Shown here: piece after piece, positions 25,531-33,244 of the stretch
How positions within the stretch are numbered: the first letter of the stretch is position 1
Layout of the letters: each line of letters begins with the position of its first letter
DNA from: Lachnospiraceae bacterium M18-1
GTDB lineage: Bacteria > Bacillota > Clostridia > Lachnospirales > Lachnospiraceae
NCBI GenBank assembly: GCA_000403295.2
Contig: KE159610.1
Location: 985,254 to 1,037,959, forward strand
DNA: 52,706 bases
Direction of reading: 5' to 3'
Notes under the pieces: generated by a model
What the model was told of the DNA's origin: nothing
What the model saw: the letters and a program-made list of their open reading frames with translations, nothing else
Databases searched by the model: none
Program-made: the position numbers and the translations under genes

Positions 25531-26478
25531 CTATCGCTCCTCTCTTGCGTCATTTCTATGCAGGCACTGATATGTGCTTTTGTCGTATCTCCATGCCTTA
25601 TCGCCCTCCAGATTTTCCAGCAGGTGTTCCCGGACATTTTTATATTCCGGCCCGATCAGCCCCAACCGGAGCAAGAACGTGCGGAACGTAAAACACGGGT
25701 TTTCCGTGATCTCCGTTTTCTTCATATGGGTACATTTCTGGTTGATCGCCTGGGCGGAGATGGCAAGTGCCAGCGTGATATTGGCCCGCACTTTCCCTGC
25801 ATGGAGGGTACTCTCAAAGCACCTCCATTCCAAGGTCCCCTTAGAGAAAACAGCGTGTACATTCAAGGCATAATACCTTGACCAGTTATAATGGTCATAG
25901 CTGCCATCTCCGCCCTCATACCATGCCCGCTTCAGCTTTTCCATGGAAATGTTGCTGTTCGGCATCCTCCGGATCTTCTCCAGCATCGCCGGGCGGACTT
26001 TCTGGCAGTACTGTTCTTCCCTTTCGGTCTGCACCTTCAATGCCTTGAACAGGATATCTTCCTTGGAATACATGATCGTCAGCGCATTTTTGAGGCTCTT
26101 TGCAGTATGGTTGGAAGCGTCCACATGGACATGCTGGCCGCAGGACGGATTGACCCTGGCTCCGTTTCTCCGCAGACACCGCACCACTTCCTGCAGCTTC
26201 CCCATTTCTGAATAAGTCAGCTTGGGGCTGACCATTTCGGTACAGTACTCCGGATCTGCCGGAACCATCCGTCCTCCCTCCCGCCGTTGTGCAAAAATGC
26301 TTGAATCACTCATGAATTTCCATTCCTTTCCCTGGGGATCGTACAGACACCAGGAATCGTAAGACGACCGGTGATGGATGGATGATCCGAACATCTGCGC
26401 CACCACTTCCGCCGCATGCTGTCTCGTGATCCCGGTCATCTCGATCTCAGTTCCATAAAACTGTTTTTTGAAATCCAT
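25531..26478 (-). CDS. Amidoligase family protein (COOH-NH2 ligase)
   Basis: A 315-residue protein of the amidoligase_2 type (PF12224), a glutamine-synthetase-like fold. Visible motifs: YGTEIEMTGITRQHA (first acidic metal-binding strand), EYCTEMVSPKLTYSEM (second), NPSCGQHVHVDASNHTAKSL (CGxHVHxD loop), and TLEWRCFESTLHAGKVRANI (ExR motif). These enzymes are predicted to form amide bonds using ATP; the substrate here is unknown (peptide, cell-wall peptide or small molecule). GGGGGGAG lies before the ATG. It follows the cytosine methyltransferase by 25 bp and precedes the GGCT-like gene, so it is part of one operon. Confidence 0.88.
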   Translation of the reverse strand: MDFKKQFYGTEIEMTGITRQHAAEVVAQMFGSSIHHRSSYDSWCLYDPQGKEWKFMSDSSIFAQRREGGRMVPADPEYCTEMVSPKLTYSEMGKLQEVVRCLRRNGARVNPSCGQHVHVDASNHTAKSLKNALTIMYSKEDILFKALKVQTEREEQYCQKVRPAMLEKIRRMPNSNISMEKLKRAWYEGGDGSYDHYNWSRYYALNVHAVFSKGTLEWRCFESTLHAGKVRANITLALAISAQAINQKCTHMKKTEITENPCFTFRTFLLRLGLIGPEYKNVREHLLENLEGDKAWRYDKSTYQCLHRNDAREER

Positions 26479-26503
26479 CCCGCTCCCCCCTTTCCACCGT
26501 TGT

Positions 26504-27688
26504 TCAGACAGGGTTCTTCCCTCTTAGCTGTGCGTCAATTTCCCGGAGACTCCTGCCGATGGATTCAATAACATTGACTGTTACGCCATTCCCTGCCTGC
26601 TTATACAACTGGCTGTCTGACGTATCCTTGATGATCCGGTCGATCCGCGCGTCATGATATCCCTGCAGCCGCAGGCACTCTCTTGGAGTCAGCCTACGGA
26701 TCCTTCCGTGGTATGCGCTTCCCTGGCGGCCGGCAGCCGTAATGGTGAACACCGGCCCATCCGGCGCCTTTATCCCACAGCGGTCCTTTCGGGTCCCTGT
26801 CTCTGCCGGCGGCTTCATGATTTCCGGCGCAGTACAGGTTTGCTCCACGAATTGAAGTGTTCCCTGCTGGCTCCCGGTAGTCAGAGTATGGGCGATCCCC
26901 TTCCCGACACGCCCGCGCCTGCTGTTCAGGCTCGCATACCCCAGGTCGATACTGTCGCCCGGGTACGCCATCTTATAGCCCTTCCGGGTCGCCTCCTTGA
27001 TCGGGATGCCTACTTCATACAGCCCGGTCTTCCCACCCATGCCGCCGGCGCCTGATGTCAATGTGCAGCTCAGCCCGCCGGGGTCGTAGACCCTCCTTCC
27101 CTGGCTTCCGGGTATGCTCTGTATAAGAGCTGTTCCATTTGTCTCTGGGAAAGGAAGTATTTTTCCGGCACATCTTTCATCAAGATATCCGATAATGTAC
27201 ACCCTCCTTCTTGACTGTGGGACTCCAAAATCCTTGCTGTTAAGCACCTTCCATTCCACATGGTACCCCAGTTTCCAAAATGTACTGAGGATGGTATAAA
27301 ACGTCCGGCCTTTGTCATGCGATAACAGGCCGGGAACATTTTCAAGGAGAACATAAGCAGGCCGTCTGGCTTCAGCCAGTCTGGCAATCTCAAAGAACAG
27401 GGTCCCCCTTGCGTCTGCAAACCCTTCCCGCTTTCCAGCGATGGAAAATGCCTGGCAAGGAAACCCCGCGCACAGGAGATCAAATCCTGGCATTCCTTCT
27501 GTTTCAATTGCTCTTGCGTCATCACAAAACCACTCCCCTTCCGTATCAAACAGCAGCCGGTAATTCTTATCCGCATGGGCATCCACTTCACAGTGTCCCA
27601 CACACTGAAACCCGCCTGCCCGGTCCAGCCCTTCACGGAATCCGCCGATCCCGCTGAATAAGTCAAAAAATCGAATTGTTCCGGTCAT
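26504..27688 (-). CDS. DNA C5-cytosine methyltransferase
   Basis: A 394-residue enzyme with all the classical motifs: I FFDLFSGIGGFREGL, IV GFPCQAFSIAG (catalytic Cys), VI ENVPGL, VIII QSRRRVYIIG, a target-recognition region of about 150 residues, IX RRLTPRECLRLQGYHD and X QAGNGVTVNVIESIG. It transfers a methyl group from SAM to C5 of cytosine. The start at 27688 follows GGAAGGGG; ATG 27700 upstream is possible. No restriction endonuclease gene is next to it, so it is a solitary methylase, as often carried by plasmids to evade host restriction. MetK in the same block could support it. Confidence 0.94.
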   Translation of the reverse strand: MTGTIRFFDLFSGIGGFREGLDRAGGFQCVGHCEVDAHADKNYRLLFDTEGEWFCDDARAIETEGMPGFDLLCAGFPCQAFSIAGKREGFADARGTLFFEIARLAEARRPAYVLLENVPGLLSHDKGRTFYTILSTFWKLGYHVEWKVLNSKDFGVPQSRRRVYIIGYLDERCAGKILPFPETNGTALIQSIPGSQGRRVYDPGGLSCTLTSGAGGMGGKTGLYEVGIPIKEATRKGYKMAYPGDSIDLGYASLNSRRGRVGKGIAHTLTTGSQQGTLQFVEQTCTAPEIMKPPAETGTRKDRCGIKAPDGPVFTITAAGRQGSAYHGRIRRLTPRECLRLQGYHDARIDRIIKDTSDSQLYKQAGNGVTVNVIESIGRSLREIDAQLRGKNPV

Positions 27689-27701
27689 CACCCCTTCCAT
27701 A

Positions 27702-27886
27702 AGTCAAAGACCCCGCAGCAAGCTGACGGGGCATCAAAATTCCAGCGCAGCAAGCTGCGGGGTATCTGGTCTACACTCCGTTTCGGTCGTTGCTGAACAA
27801 GTGCCACTGGCACTTAGCAACCCTGGCGGCAGTCACCAAATGCCCATGCAAGCATGGCTGCTTGGCTCGTTGCTTCACGGGAATAA
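27702..27886. repeat. Dispersed intergenic palindrome-rich repeat, copy 1
   Basis: The segment contains CCCCGCAGCAAGCTGACGGGG, AGTGCC/GGCACT and CATGCAAGCATG hairpins and ends GGCTCGTTGCTTCACGGGAATAAA. Its last 65 bp closely match 35119-35183 (GCGGCAGTC-CCAAAT ... TTGGCTCGTTGCTTC). It separates the RHH gene from the methyltransferase gene. Confidence 0.75.
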
Positions 27887-27916
27887 ACGGAGGGCAGGCC
27901 GCCCATCCGTTCCACT

Positions 27917-27947
27917 AAAAAACGGCATGGTTCCTATCCCATGCCGT
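27917..27947 (-). terminator. Rho-independent terminator after the RHH gene
   Basis: On the minus strand ACGGCATGG/CCATGCCGT (9-bp perfect stem, 8-nt loop) is followed by TTTTTT, 21 bp after the RHH stop. Confidence 0.85.
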
Positions 27948-27968
27948 TTCTGCCTTATGGCCGTGTTC

Positions 27969-28559
27969 CTATGCGACTGTGTCCATCTCCAGTCCCGTTT
28001 CTTCTGTGTCAGCGGTTTCCGGTTCGGATGCTGTTTCTCTGGCTTCTGCCTCATCCGGTTCTTCCCCACCCGATGGCCCCTCCAGTTCTCCGGGCTCCTC
28101 TTCCGGCGTGTCCCCGGCTTCTGTCTGTTCTGGTTCTTCAGCTTCTGTTTCCCCAGATCCTGTTTCTGCTGGTTCGGATACTTCCTCATTCCCTGTTTCC
28201 CGCTGTGCAGGCGGCGCCTCCGGCCCTGCCTCTACAGCCGGTGAGCCTTGTGCCTTTTCCTCTCCAAACTCCGCTTCAATCTCTTCGATTGCCTTCTCGA
28301 TCAGTTCGATCAGGAAATCCTTCTGTCTGCATCCCTTCTTTGCGACCGCCGCTTTAAGCCTTGCAAAAAGTTCCTCCGATACCTGTACTGCCACTGTCCT
28401 GACTGCCATGCTGATTTGTCCTCCTTTTTCTGTGAAATGTTCTTCAATGACCTGCTGAATAAATTGCTGTGTGCTGATCTCCCTCTGTTCAATTTCCTGC
28501 CGCATTTTCGCGTGCAGTTCCATGGGGATCTTTCCGCAGATGTTCTTCATCCCTGCCAT
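27969..28559 (-). CDS. Tandem ribbon-helix-helix protein with acidic tail
   Basis: A 196-residue protein starting at ATG 28559 after AAAGGAGG. It holds two RHH-like DNA-binding units: KNICGKIPMELHAKMRQEIEQREISTQQFIQQVIEEHF and VRTVAVQVSEELFARLKAAVAKKGCRQKDFLIELIEKAIEEI. The last about 90 residues are almost all Glu, Pro, Ala, Gly and Thr and are likely disordered. Two RHH units in one chain mimic a dimer of a CopG-type regulator. It follows parMR, so it may control the maintenance genes. A 12-bp palindrome ATGGATATCCAT lies upstream at 28610-28621 and could be its operator. Confidence 0.8.
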   Translation of the reverse strand: MAGMKNICGKIPMELHAKMRQEIEQREISTQQFIQQVIEEHFTEKGGQISMAVRTVAVQVSEELFARLKAAVAKKGCRQKDFLIELIEKAIEEIEAEFGEEKAQGSPAVEAGPEAPPAQRETGNEEVSEPAETGSGETEAEEPEQTEAGDTPEEEPGELEGPSGGEEPDEAEARETASEPETADTEETGLEMDTVA

Positions 28560-28583
28560 GCTTGGTTCCTCCTTTTTCTTTTG

Positions 28584-28676
28584 TTACATACAGGATACTT
28601 GAAAACCCCATGGATATCCATTCACAATACCCAACAAATATGGAGTACGGAAATACAGCATACCTGACAATGGCAT
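28584..28676 (-). CDS. Possible 30-residue ORF between parR and the RHH gene
   Basis: Starts at ATG 28676, ten bases after GGGAGG, and reads MPLSGMLYFRTPYLLGIVNG... with stop TAA at 28584-28586, filling the gap almost exactly. It is hydrophobic and aromatic. It could be a small membrane or leader peptide. It overlaps the palindrome at 28610-28621, so the DNA may instead be purely regulatory. Confidence 0.35.
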   Translation of the reverse strand: MPLSGMLYFRTPYLLGIVNGYPWGFQVSCM

Positions 28677-28722
28677 ATTTTTTAATCCTCCCTCAAAACG
28701 GCACCACCTCCTTTCCCCGTCC

Positions 28723-29022
28723 TTACTCTATCTGAAACAAAAAGTCCAACATCTGATCCGGGATCTTCGGCTCCTGGATCTCTGCCCCCGGGACTTCCGG
28801 CTCTACCGATACGTATCTTTTTTCAGGCCGGATTCCTTCCAGTTCTCTCCGAACAGCCTTGCGTATCATTTTTTCCAGATACCGGGCCTGATCCTTCTGC
28901 AGGATTGCCTGCACCAGGAACCGGTTCTTCTGCCCTTCCGGAACACGTTTCAGGATTTCCCAGGCCCTTACATGCTCCGGGTTTTCCAGATTGGGCCGAA
29001 AAGAGAACACCGGCCGGCTCAT
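28723..29022 (-). CDS. ParR-like centromere-binding adaptor
   Basis: A 99-residue protein whose ATG overlaps the parM-like stop (ATGA). N-terminal residues FSFRPNLENPEHVRAWEILKRVPEGQKNRFLVQAIL suit the RHH DNA-binding part of ParR-type adaptors, followed by a charged helix and a C-terminal DQMLDFLFQIE that would contact the filament. Adjacency to the actin-like gene is the main evidence. Such proteins bind repeats near the operon and link DNA to ParM filaments. Confidence 0.7.
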   Translation of the reverse strand: MSRPVFSFRPNLENPEHVRAWEILKRVPEGQKNRFLVQAILQKDQARYLEKMIRKAVRRELEGIRPEKRYVSVEPEVPGAEIQEPKIPDQMLDFLFQIE

Positions 29023-29927
29023 GTTTTCAGCATCTGTCCGGCGATCCGTTCATATCCGGCAGCGTTGGCATGGACATCCGTCAGAAACACTGCCCGGCAC
29101 AGCCCGTCCTGGGGACGGATGTGGCGTTCTATGATGGAGGCGCCGCCTCCCAAAAAGACCACCGGTATGGCTTTAAAATCGAACCCAGCCTCCAGAATGG
29201 AGGACAGTATCCGTTCCGTATAAATCCGCCCATGGCTTTGGATCATCTCTTTGGCGGTCTGATCCATACTGCAGGCGCTTCCATTTAAGACACGCTCAAT
29301 CTGGATGTCGGTTACGGACAGTCCCGTCCTCCGGCGGATCTGCTCCATGACCTCATCCATGCATCGGATGACTCCCAGCTCCAGGCTGCGGCAGGCAGCC
29401 GCATTGGGAACCGCATTGTCCAGCCGCATCAGGTCTACCGTCCAGCCCCCGATATCGGCCAGAAGGACTGACGGCTCCCCGTTGATATACTCCGGATGCA
29501 GCGCAATGGCAGAGTACCCCTGGGGGAACAGCTTCACGTCCCGAATCCATAACCGGTATTTTTCATCGTCGTACTGGAAACACAGCGGCTGATGATCCCG
29601 CAGAAGATAATTTCGAAATGCCTGCTTCTCCCTCCCAAAACCAGCCAGGGGGAGACCTGCCGCAAGGACAACCTCCATCTGCTTCTGTGCTTTCCGGCAT
29701 CGGATCTCCTGCGCCAGTGCCGCCATAGTCAATAGATAGTAATTGTCATTGACGGTCTTGTCCTTCAATAATGCCTGCCGTCCGGTACCGCAGACATAAT
29801 ATTTTCCCTCGTGCTGCAGCACGTTCTGCATAGTATATGGCTCATAATCATAAGCGGCAAGCCCGCTGGGGAACACAACATGGGGGCCTTTGATGGCATA
29901 AAAGCCATGGTCAATCCCGATGACCAT
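29019..29927 (-). CDS. ParM/StbA-like actin-type segregation ATPase
   Basis: About 302 residues. The ATG at 29927 is chosen with AAGGA ten bases upstream; ATG 29933 is equally in frame. Actin-fold motifs: phosphate-1 VIGIDHGFYAIK, phosphate-2 LLADIGGWTVDLMRL, adenosine motif PVVFLGGGASIIERH. ParM-type filaments push plasmid copies apart. With the ParR-like gene this forms a type II partition system, distinct from the ParAB pair at 14,102-15,809 on the other module. Confidence 0.88.
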   Translation of the reverse strand: MVIGIDHGFYAIKGPHVVFPSGLAAYDYEPYTMQNVLQHEGKYYVCGTGRQALLKDKTVNDNYYLLTMAALAQEIRCRKAQKQMEVVLAAGLPLAGFGREKQAFRNYLLRDHQPLCFQYDDEKYRLWIRDVKLFPQGYSAIALHPEYINGEPSVLLADIGGWTVDLMRLDNAVPNAAACRSLELGVIRCMDEVMEQIRRRTGLSVTDIQIERVLNGSACSMDQTAKEMIQSHGRIYTERILSSILEAGFDFKAIPVVFLGGGASIIERHIRPQDGLCRAVFLTDVHANAAGYERIAGQMLKT

Positions 29928-30048
29928 GAACATCACTTCCTTTCTTGATTCGTTTATCACCCTGTATCTGTGGGAATATCTTTTGAATGAATGGCCGGAT
30001 GGCCATAATGGGCGGGCCGGAATACATTTTCTTTCCAGCCGGAAGGGG

Positions 30049-30369
30049 TTACTCCCCCCTGGAAGCCGGCCGTTCTGCGGCCGGCCCATAGGCAAGGTTC
30101 TTTTCCCTGACCCTTGCGTAATGGATCATTCGTATTTTTTTCTGCCGTTCCATTTCCTGCATCTGCCGATACCCTTCTCCCGTCAAAAACAGGCGGCAGT
30201 GGTCTCCCGGATTTCCATAAGGCTCCTGTCTGCCCAATATCCGGAATTCCAGCATGTGGTCCGTATCCGGGGCATACCGCTTTTCACAGCGAATCCGGTC
30301 CCCCTTTACATAATCCGCGCCTGCCATCTCCCGGGCAATTGCCAGAAGCTCAAATACACTCATTTCCAA
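30049..30369 (-). CDS. DUF5720-like small protein, homologue of 13815-14090
   Basis: A 106-residue protein. TTG 30369 lies nine bases after GGAGG; the in-frame ATG at 30363 is farther. Core: HMLEFRILGRQEPYGNPGDHCRLFLTGEGYRQM and IRMIHYARVREK, matching the gene at 13815-14090. It precedes the parM-like gene by about 120 bp. The presence of one copy beside each partition system hints at a link to element maintenance, but the function is unknown. Confidence 0.65.
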   Translation of the reverse strand: MEMSVFELLAIAREMAGADYVKGDRIRCEKRYAPDTDHMLEFRILGRQEPYGNPGDHCRLFLTGEGYRQMQEMERQKKIRMIHYARVREKNLAYGPAAERPASRGE

Positions 30370-30392
30370 AATCCGTCACCTCCCTGAACGTT

Positions 30393-30428
30393 AAAAGGCA
30401 GGAAACATCCTGGAAGGGGTTCCTGCCT
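30393..30428 (-). terminator. Terminator/attenuator hairpin with GGCAGGA stem
   Basis: Minus strand AGGCAGGAA/TTCCTGCCT (9-bp stem, 15-nt loop) followed by TTTT. It lies between the small basic protein gene and the DUF5720-like gene and resembles the hairpin before metK in stem sequence. Confidence 0.75.
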
Positions 30429-30467
30429 GTACGCTTTTTATGATTCCTGCATTTTCCTGGCTGGGGA

Positions 30468-30686
30468 TCAGGAAAAGTCTACCATCATGCCTGACCTGCA
30501 GACCTTTTTGTAATTCGAATTTTGCAGGAGCACTTTAGATTTGCGCCTGACTTTACGGTTCAGTATCTTTTTGTTTCTCGAAATCCCGGCGCGAAGCTCT
30601 CCCCTGGCGCTGTAGGAGCCATTTCCCCTGCACCATTTGTTTCGTTTGATTCTGGCTGTTCCCTTCATTGGTTTCTGTAATGCCAT
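30468..30686 (-). CDS. Small, highly basic hypothetical protein
   Basis: A 72-residue protein starting at ATG 30686, seven bases after GGGAG; the longer upstream frame is not used. It is strongly basic (KGTARIKRNKWCRGN, ISRNKKILNRKVRRKSKVLL), as in small nucleic-acid-binding proteins. No family recognised. It lies 16 bp after the preceding gene and before a terminator. Confidence 0.55.
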   Translation of the reverse strand: MALQKPMKGTARIKRNKWCRGNGSYSARGELRAGISRNKKILNRKVRRKSKVLLQNSNYKKVCRSGMMVDFS

Positions 30687-30702
30687 GTCCCTTCTCCCTT
30701 CT

Positions 30703-31335
30703 TCAAGAATCCTGCTGTTCTCTGGCTTCTCTTGATGAACTGAAAATGTCTTCCACTGCATACTGATAAAAAAGTTTGTGGAACAAAAGCCACCGTCCAT
30801 GGACCGCATCCACATAGTTGGCAATGGCAGTGTTTACTTCCTCCGTTTTCTGCAGATCGCTGAGTGCTTTCTGTGTTTTGGATTCCATCTCCACCTTTAC
30901 CCGGTATTCCGGATTGGAGGAACAAAGCATCTGGTCAGCTTCCTCCATCTGGTTTGCGGCCAGAAGCTCCAAAAGCCGGCTTGTCCGGTTTTCTCCTGCC
31001 CTCCAGAGCACATTTTGATGGACCTCAAATTCCTTCCCCCCTGGAATATGCATGGTCTGACCCAGGTAATAGCGGTATTCCCGAATCAGAAATTCTGCCT
31101 TCTCCCGCAGGTTCAGGTATTCTTTGATTGCCTGATGCTCTTCTGCCGTCAGTTCCATGGCTCCCTCTCCATCTAAGAATGGAATGATCCCAGGATACTT
31201 TTCAGCCAGCCGTCTCTGTTCCTCCAGGGTTGTTTCAAACCGGGAATGGTTTTCTTTCAGATATGCGGCCGCCTTCTGGTCTACCCATAGTGACAACGCC
31301 TCTGCCCATTGTTCATCTTTGTCACGTTCCAGCAA
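30703..31335 (-). CDS. Uncharacterised helical protein of the element operon
   Basis: A 210-residue protein; TTG 31335 is chosen because AGGAG lies nine bases before it, while the longer frame lacks a site. It is charged and mostly helical (EQWAEALSLWVDQKAAAYLKENHSRFETTLEEQRRLAEKY, AEFLIREYRYYLGQTMHIP). I do not recognise a family. No membrane segments. It is one of the first genes of the block, between DUF4240 and the basic small protein. Confidence 0.65.
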   Translation of the reverse strand: MLERDKDEQWAEALSLWVDQKAAAYLKENHSRFETTLEEQRRLAEKYPGIIPFLDGEGAMELTAEEHQAIKEYLNLREKAEFLIREYRYYLGQTMHIPGGKEFEVHQNVLWRAGENRTSRLLELLAANQMEEADQMLCSSNPEYRVKVEMESKTQKALSDLQKTEEVNTAIANYVDAVHGRWLLFHKLFYQYAVEDIFSSSREAREQQDS

Positions 31336-31543
31336 TTCATTGTTCTCCTTTCTTGAAATTCTTCCTGCTTCAAGTACGACACTATACCACCTATGAAATA
31401 GGAAAACCATTCACAGAATCTACCAATCCTCCCCTTCTAAAACTGTGCAGATGTGACAAATGCCCCCTGTCATCTGAGGTTGAAAGGCCGGAATCCAGGT
31501 AATTCATCAAAGGGATCTGCTTTTTAAGATTGTTCATTTGGGA

Positions 31544-32263
31544 TCATGATCTGGACTGGTCATCCCGTTTTTTCTTATTCATTTTGCTTTTCTGTTGTTT
31601 CATTCGGAGCCTGTGCACCTCATCTGCTCCTTTTTCTACCAGCTCTTTTATTTCCGGCCGTGAAGTATTCCACACGGAACCCATAAAGAAGCACTGGATG
31701 CCATACCTTGTTACAAACCTGTCGCCAAGCTTTGGATACACGGCCACCGCATCCCGTATTTCCAACGGGTATTCAATCATTGGATGGTACTTGATCTCCC
31801 CGGAAACTTCTGCCAGCATTTGTTCCCTCATTTCAGCCGTACAATCCTCATAGGCACCCCGCCCGGTCAGTTCCTTATAGGCCTCATTTCCAACATAGCT
31901 TAACATTTCGAATTCACAATCCCCATACTGCTCTACTTTCGCAAGCGAGTCCGGATTCTCTAAAGCGGCCATATAAATCACTTTCCCCTGGGCGATCAGC
32001 CATGCCCTGAAATCAATAAACAGGTCATCCGTGCAGCCATCCATCAAAAGCGAAGCCGCGGTCCAAAGCCCATATTTATATGCTGCCTCCTGATACCCAT
32101 GCATGATTGCATGGAACTTCAAGACCTGCTCCGGCTGCATGCGCAGCAGCCCTGCTTTTAACCAGCAGATCTCTGCGTCCATGTCCTGTCCGCACTGTTC
32201 CTTTGCTTCTTCAATGAACTGCCAGAAAGTCTCCTTGTTGATCTCTGTGATCTCGTTTCCCAT
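31544..32263 (-). CDS. DUF4240 domain protein
   Basis: A 239-residue protein starting at ATG 32263 with GAGGTGG six bases upstream. The N-terminal half has the DUF4240 pattern: ETFWQFIEEAKEQCG, LWTAASLLMDGCTDDLFIDFRAWLIAQGKVIYMAALENPDSLA, followed by FEMLSYVGNEAYKELTG. The biochemical role of DUF4240 is unknown; related domains occur in element-borne and polymorphic systems. It ends in a basic tail (KKKRDDQSRS). It is the first gene of the minus-strand block before the element boundary. Confidence 0.75.
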   Translation of the reverse strand: MGNEITEINKETFWQFIEEAKEQCGQDMDAEICWLKAGLLRMQPEQVLKFHAIMHGYQEAAYKYGLWTAASLLMDGCTDDLFIDFRAWLIAQGKVIYMAALENPDSLAKVEQYGDCEFEMLSYVGNEAYKELTGRGAYEDCTAEMREQMLAEVSGEIKYHPMIEYPLEIRDAVAVYPKLGDRFVTRYGIQCFFMGSVWNTSRPEIKELVEKGADEVHRLRMKQQKSKMNKKKRDDQSRS

Positions 32264-32567
32264 ATTGAACCACCTCTTCCTTATTTTTTATAGAAAAACC
32301 CTTTGTTGGTTCTGCTAAATGCATAATGATTTTGAATCCAACTGCCTCACTTGTCTTTCATCCTGATATCATCATCTCCTTCCATTCATGCTTTCTGCCC
32401 AACAAAAAAACCGGCATATGGAGCTTACATTCCTCCTGCCAGTCATTACATTAATTCCCTCTACTCTGTACACATTTTTTCTCATGCCTTGTGTATCAAG
32501 TAGCTATATTCCATCATTTTAAACACAATATACGATAAATACAGTCAAAAACCATAGTCCAGTTTAC
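32264..32567. other. Non-coding end of the second mobile element
   Basis: An AT-rich stretch of about 300 bp upstream of the DUF4240 gene with no open frame of note. It should contain the block promoter; TTGACT on the minus strand near 32,545 is a possible -35, but no clear -10 at proper spacing was found. It runs to the sharp break in the ABC ATPase gene at 32,568, so it likely holds the element end. Confidence 0.45.
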
Positions 32568-33064
32568 ATCCGCCAGGATGATGGCGGGCTTTACACTCAA
32601 CGCCCTTGCGATGGCCGCCCTCTGCTGCTGTCCCCCGGAGAGGGTGGAGGGCATCTGCCCCATTTTGTCTTCAATCCCCAGGGTCTGTATAATTTTTTCA
32701 AAAACACTTCGTCCGGGGTCAGGCCGTCCAGCCGCAGGGGCAGGATGATATTTTCATAGACATTTAACACCGGCACCAGATTAAACTGCTGGAATACAAA
32801 CCCGATGTTCCGTCTCCGGAAGATAGTCTTTTCATCCCTTTTCATCGTTTTCAGGCTCTGCCCGCGGATCAGCACGTCCCCTTCGGTGGGCGTATCCAGG
32901 CCGCCCAGCATGTTTAAAAGCGTGCTCTTTCCCGAACCTGAGCTTCCCACCAATGCCGTAAATTCCCCTTCTTCGATGGAAATGTCCACGCCGTCCAGAG
33001 CCCGAACCTCATACTCTCCGTTCACAAAATACTTTTTCAATCCGCATGTTTTCACAATCTCCAT
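32568..33064 (-). pseudogene. ABC transporter ATPase (LolD/MacB/BceA-like), frameshifted and truncated
   Basis: Starts at ATG 33064 after AGGAGGG. It has Walker A VGSSGSGKSTLLNMLGGLD and the Q-loop FVFQQFNLVPVLNVYENIILPL. After PDEVF a one-base loss (GTGTTTTTGAA, one T short) shifts the frame. In the corrected frame the sequence continues FEKIIQTLGIEDKMGQMPSTLSGGQQQRAAIARALSVKPAIILAD, then stops matching at 32568, before the Walker B Glu. The C-terminus, and probably a permease gene, are lost to an insertion or deletion. Such ATPases usually lie beside a two-component system that senses peptide antibiotics. Confidence 0.88.
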
Positions 33065-33207
33065 AAATGAAATCCCTCCTTGTCTTTTGCCGTATCCGGA
33101 GCGCACCGCTTTTTTTTGCCGGAACAGTCCAGCGGCTGCGGACAGCCCCGCCGGCCTGCAGTTCTTCCCCGGCCGGGAGGCAGACCGCCTGAATACGTTA
33201 TATCTGC

Positions 33208-33242
33208 AGTATACAAGGGAAATCTAACAAATTGCTAACAAA
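33208..33242 (-). promoter_or_regulatory. Activator-type promoter of the ABC ATPase gene
   Basis: On the minus strand a -10 TATACT (33208-33213) is preceded, where a -35 would be, by two direct repeats TTTGTTAG (33235-33242 and 33224-33231) 11 bp apart, one helical turn. OmpR/PhoB-family regulators bind such repeats. The gene for a regulator of that family is at 49470-50138. The distal repeat overlaps the target duplication of the MITE at 33245. Confidence 0.6.
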
Positions 33243-33244
33243 CA

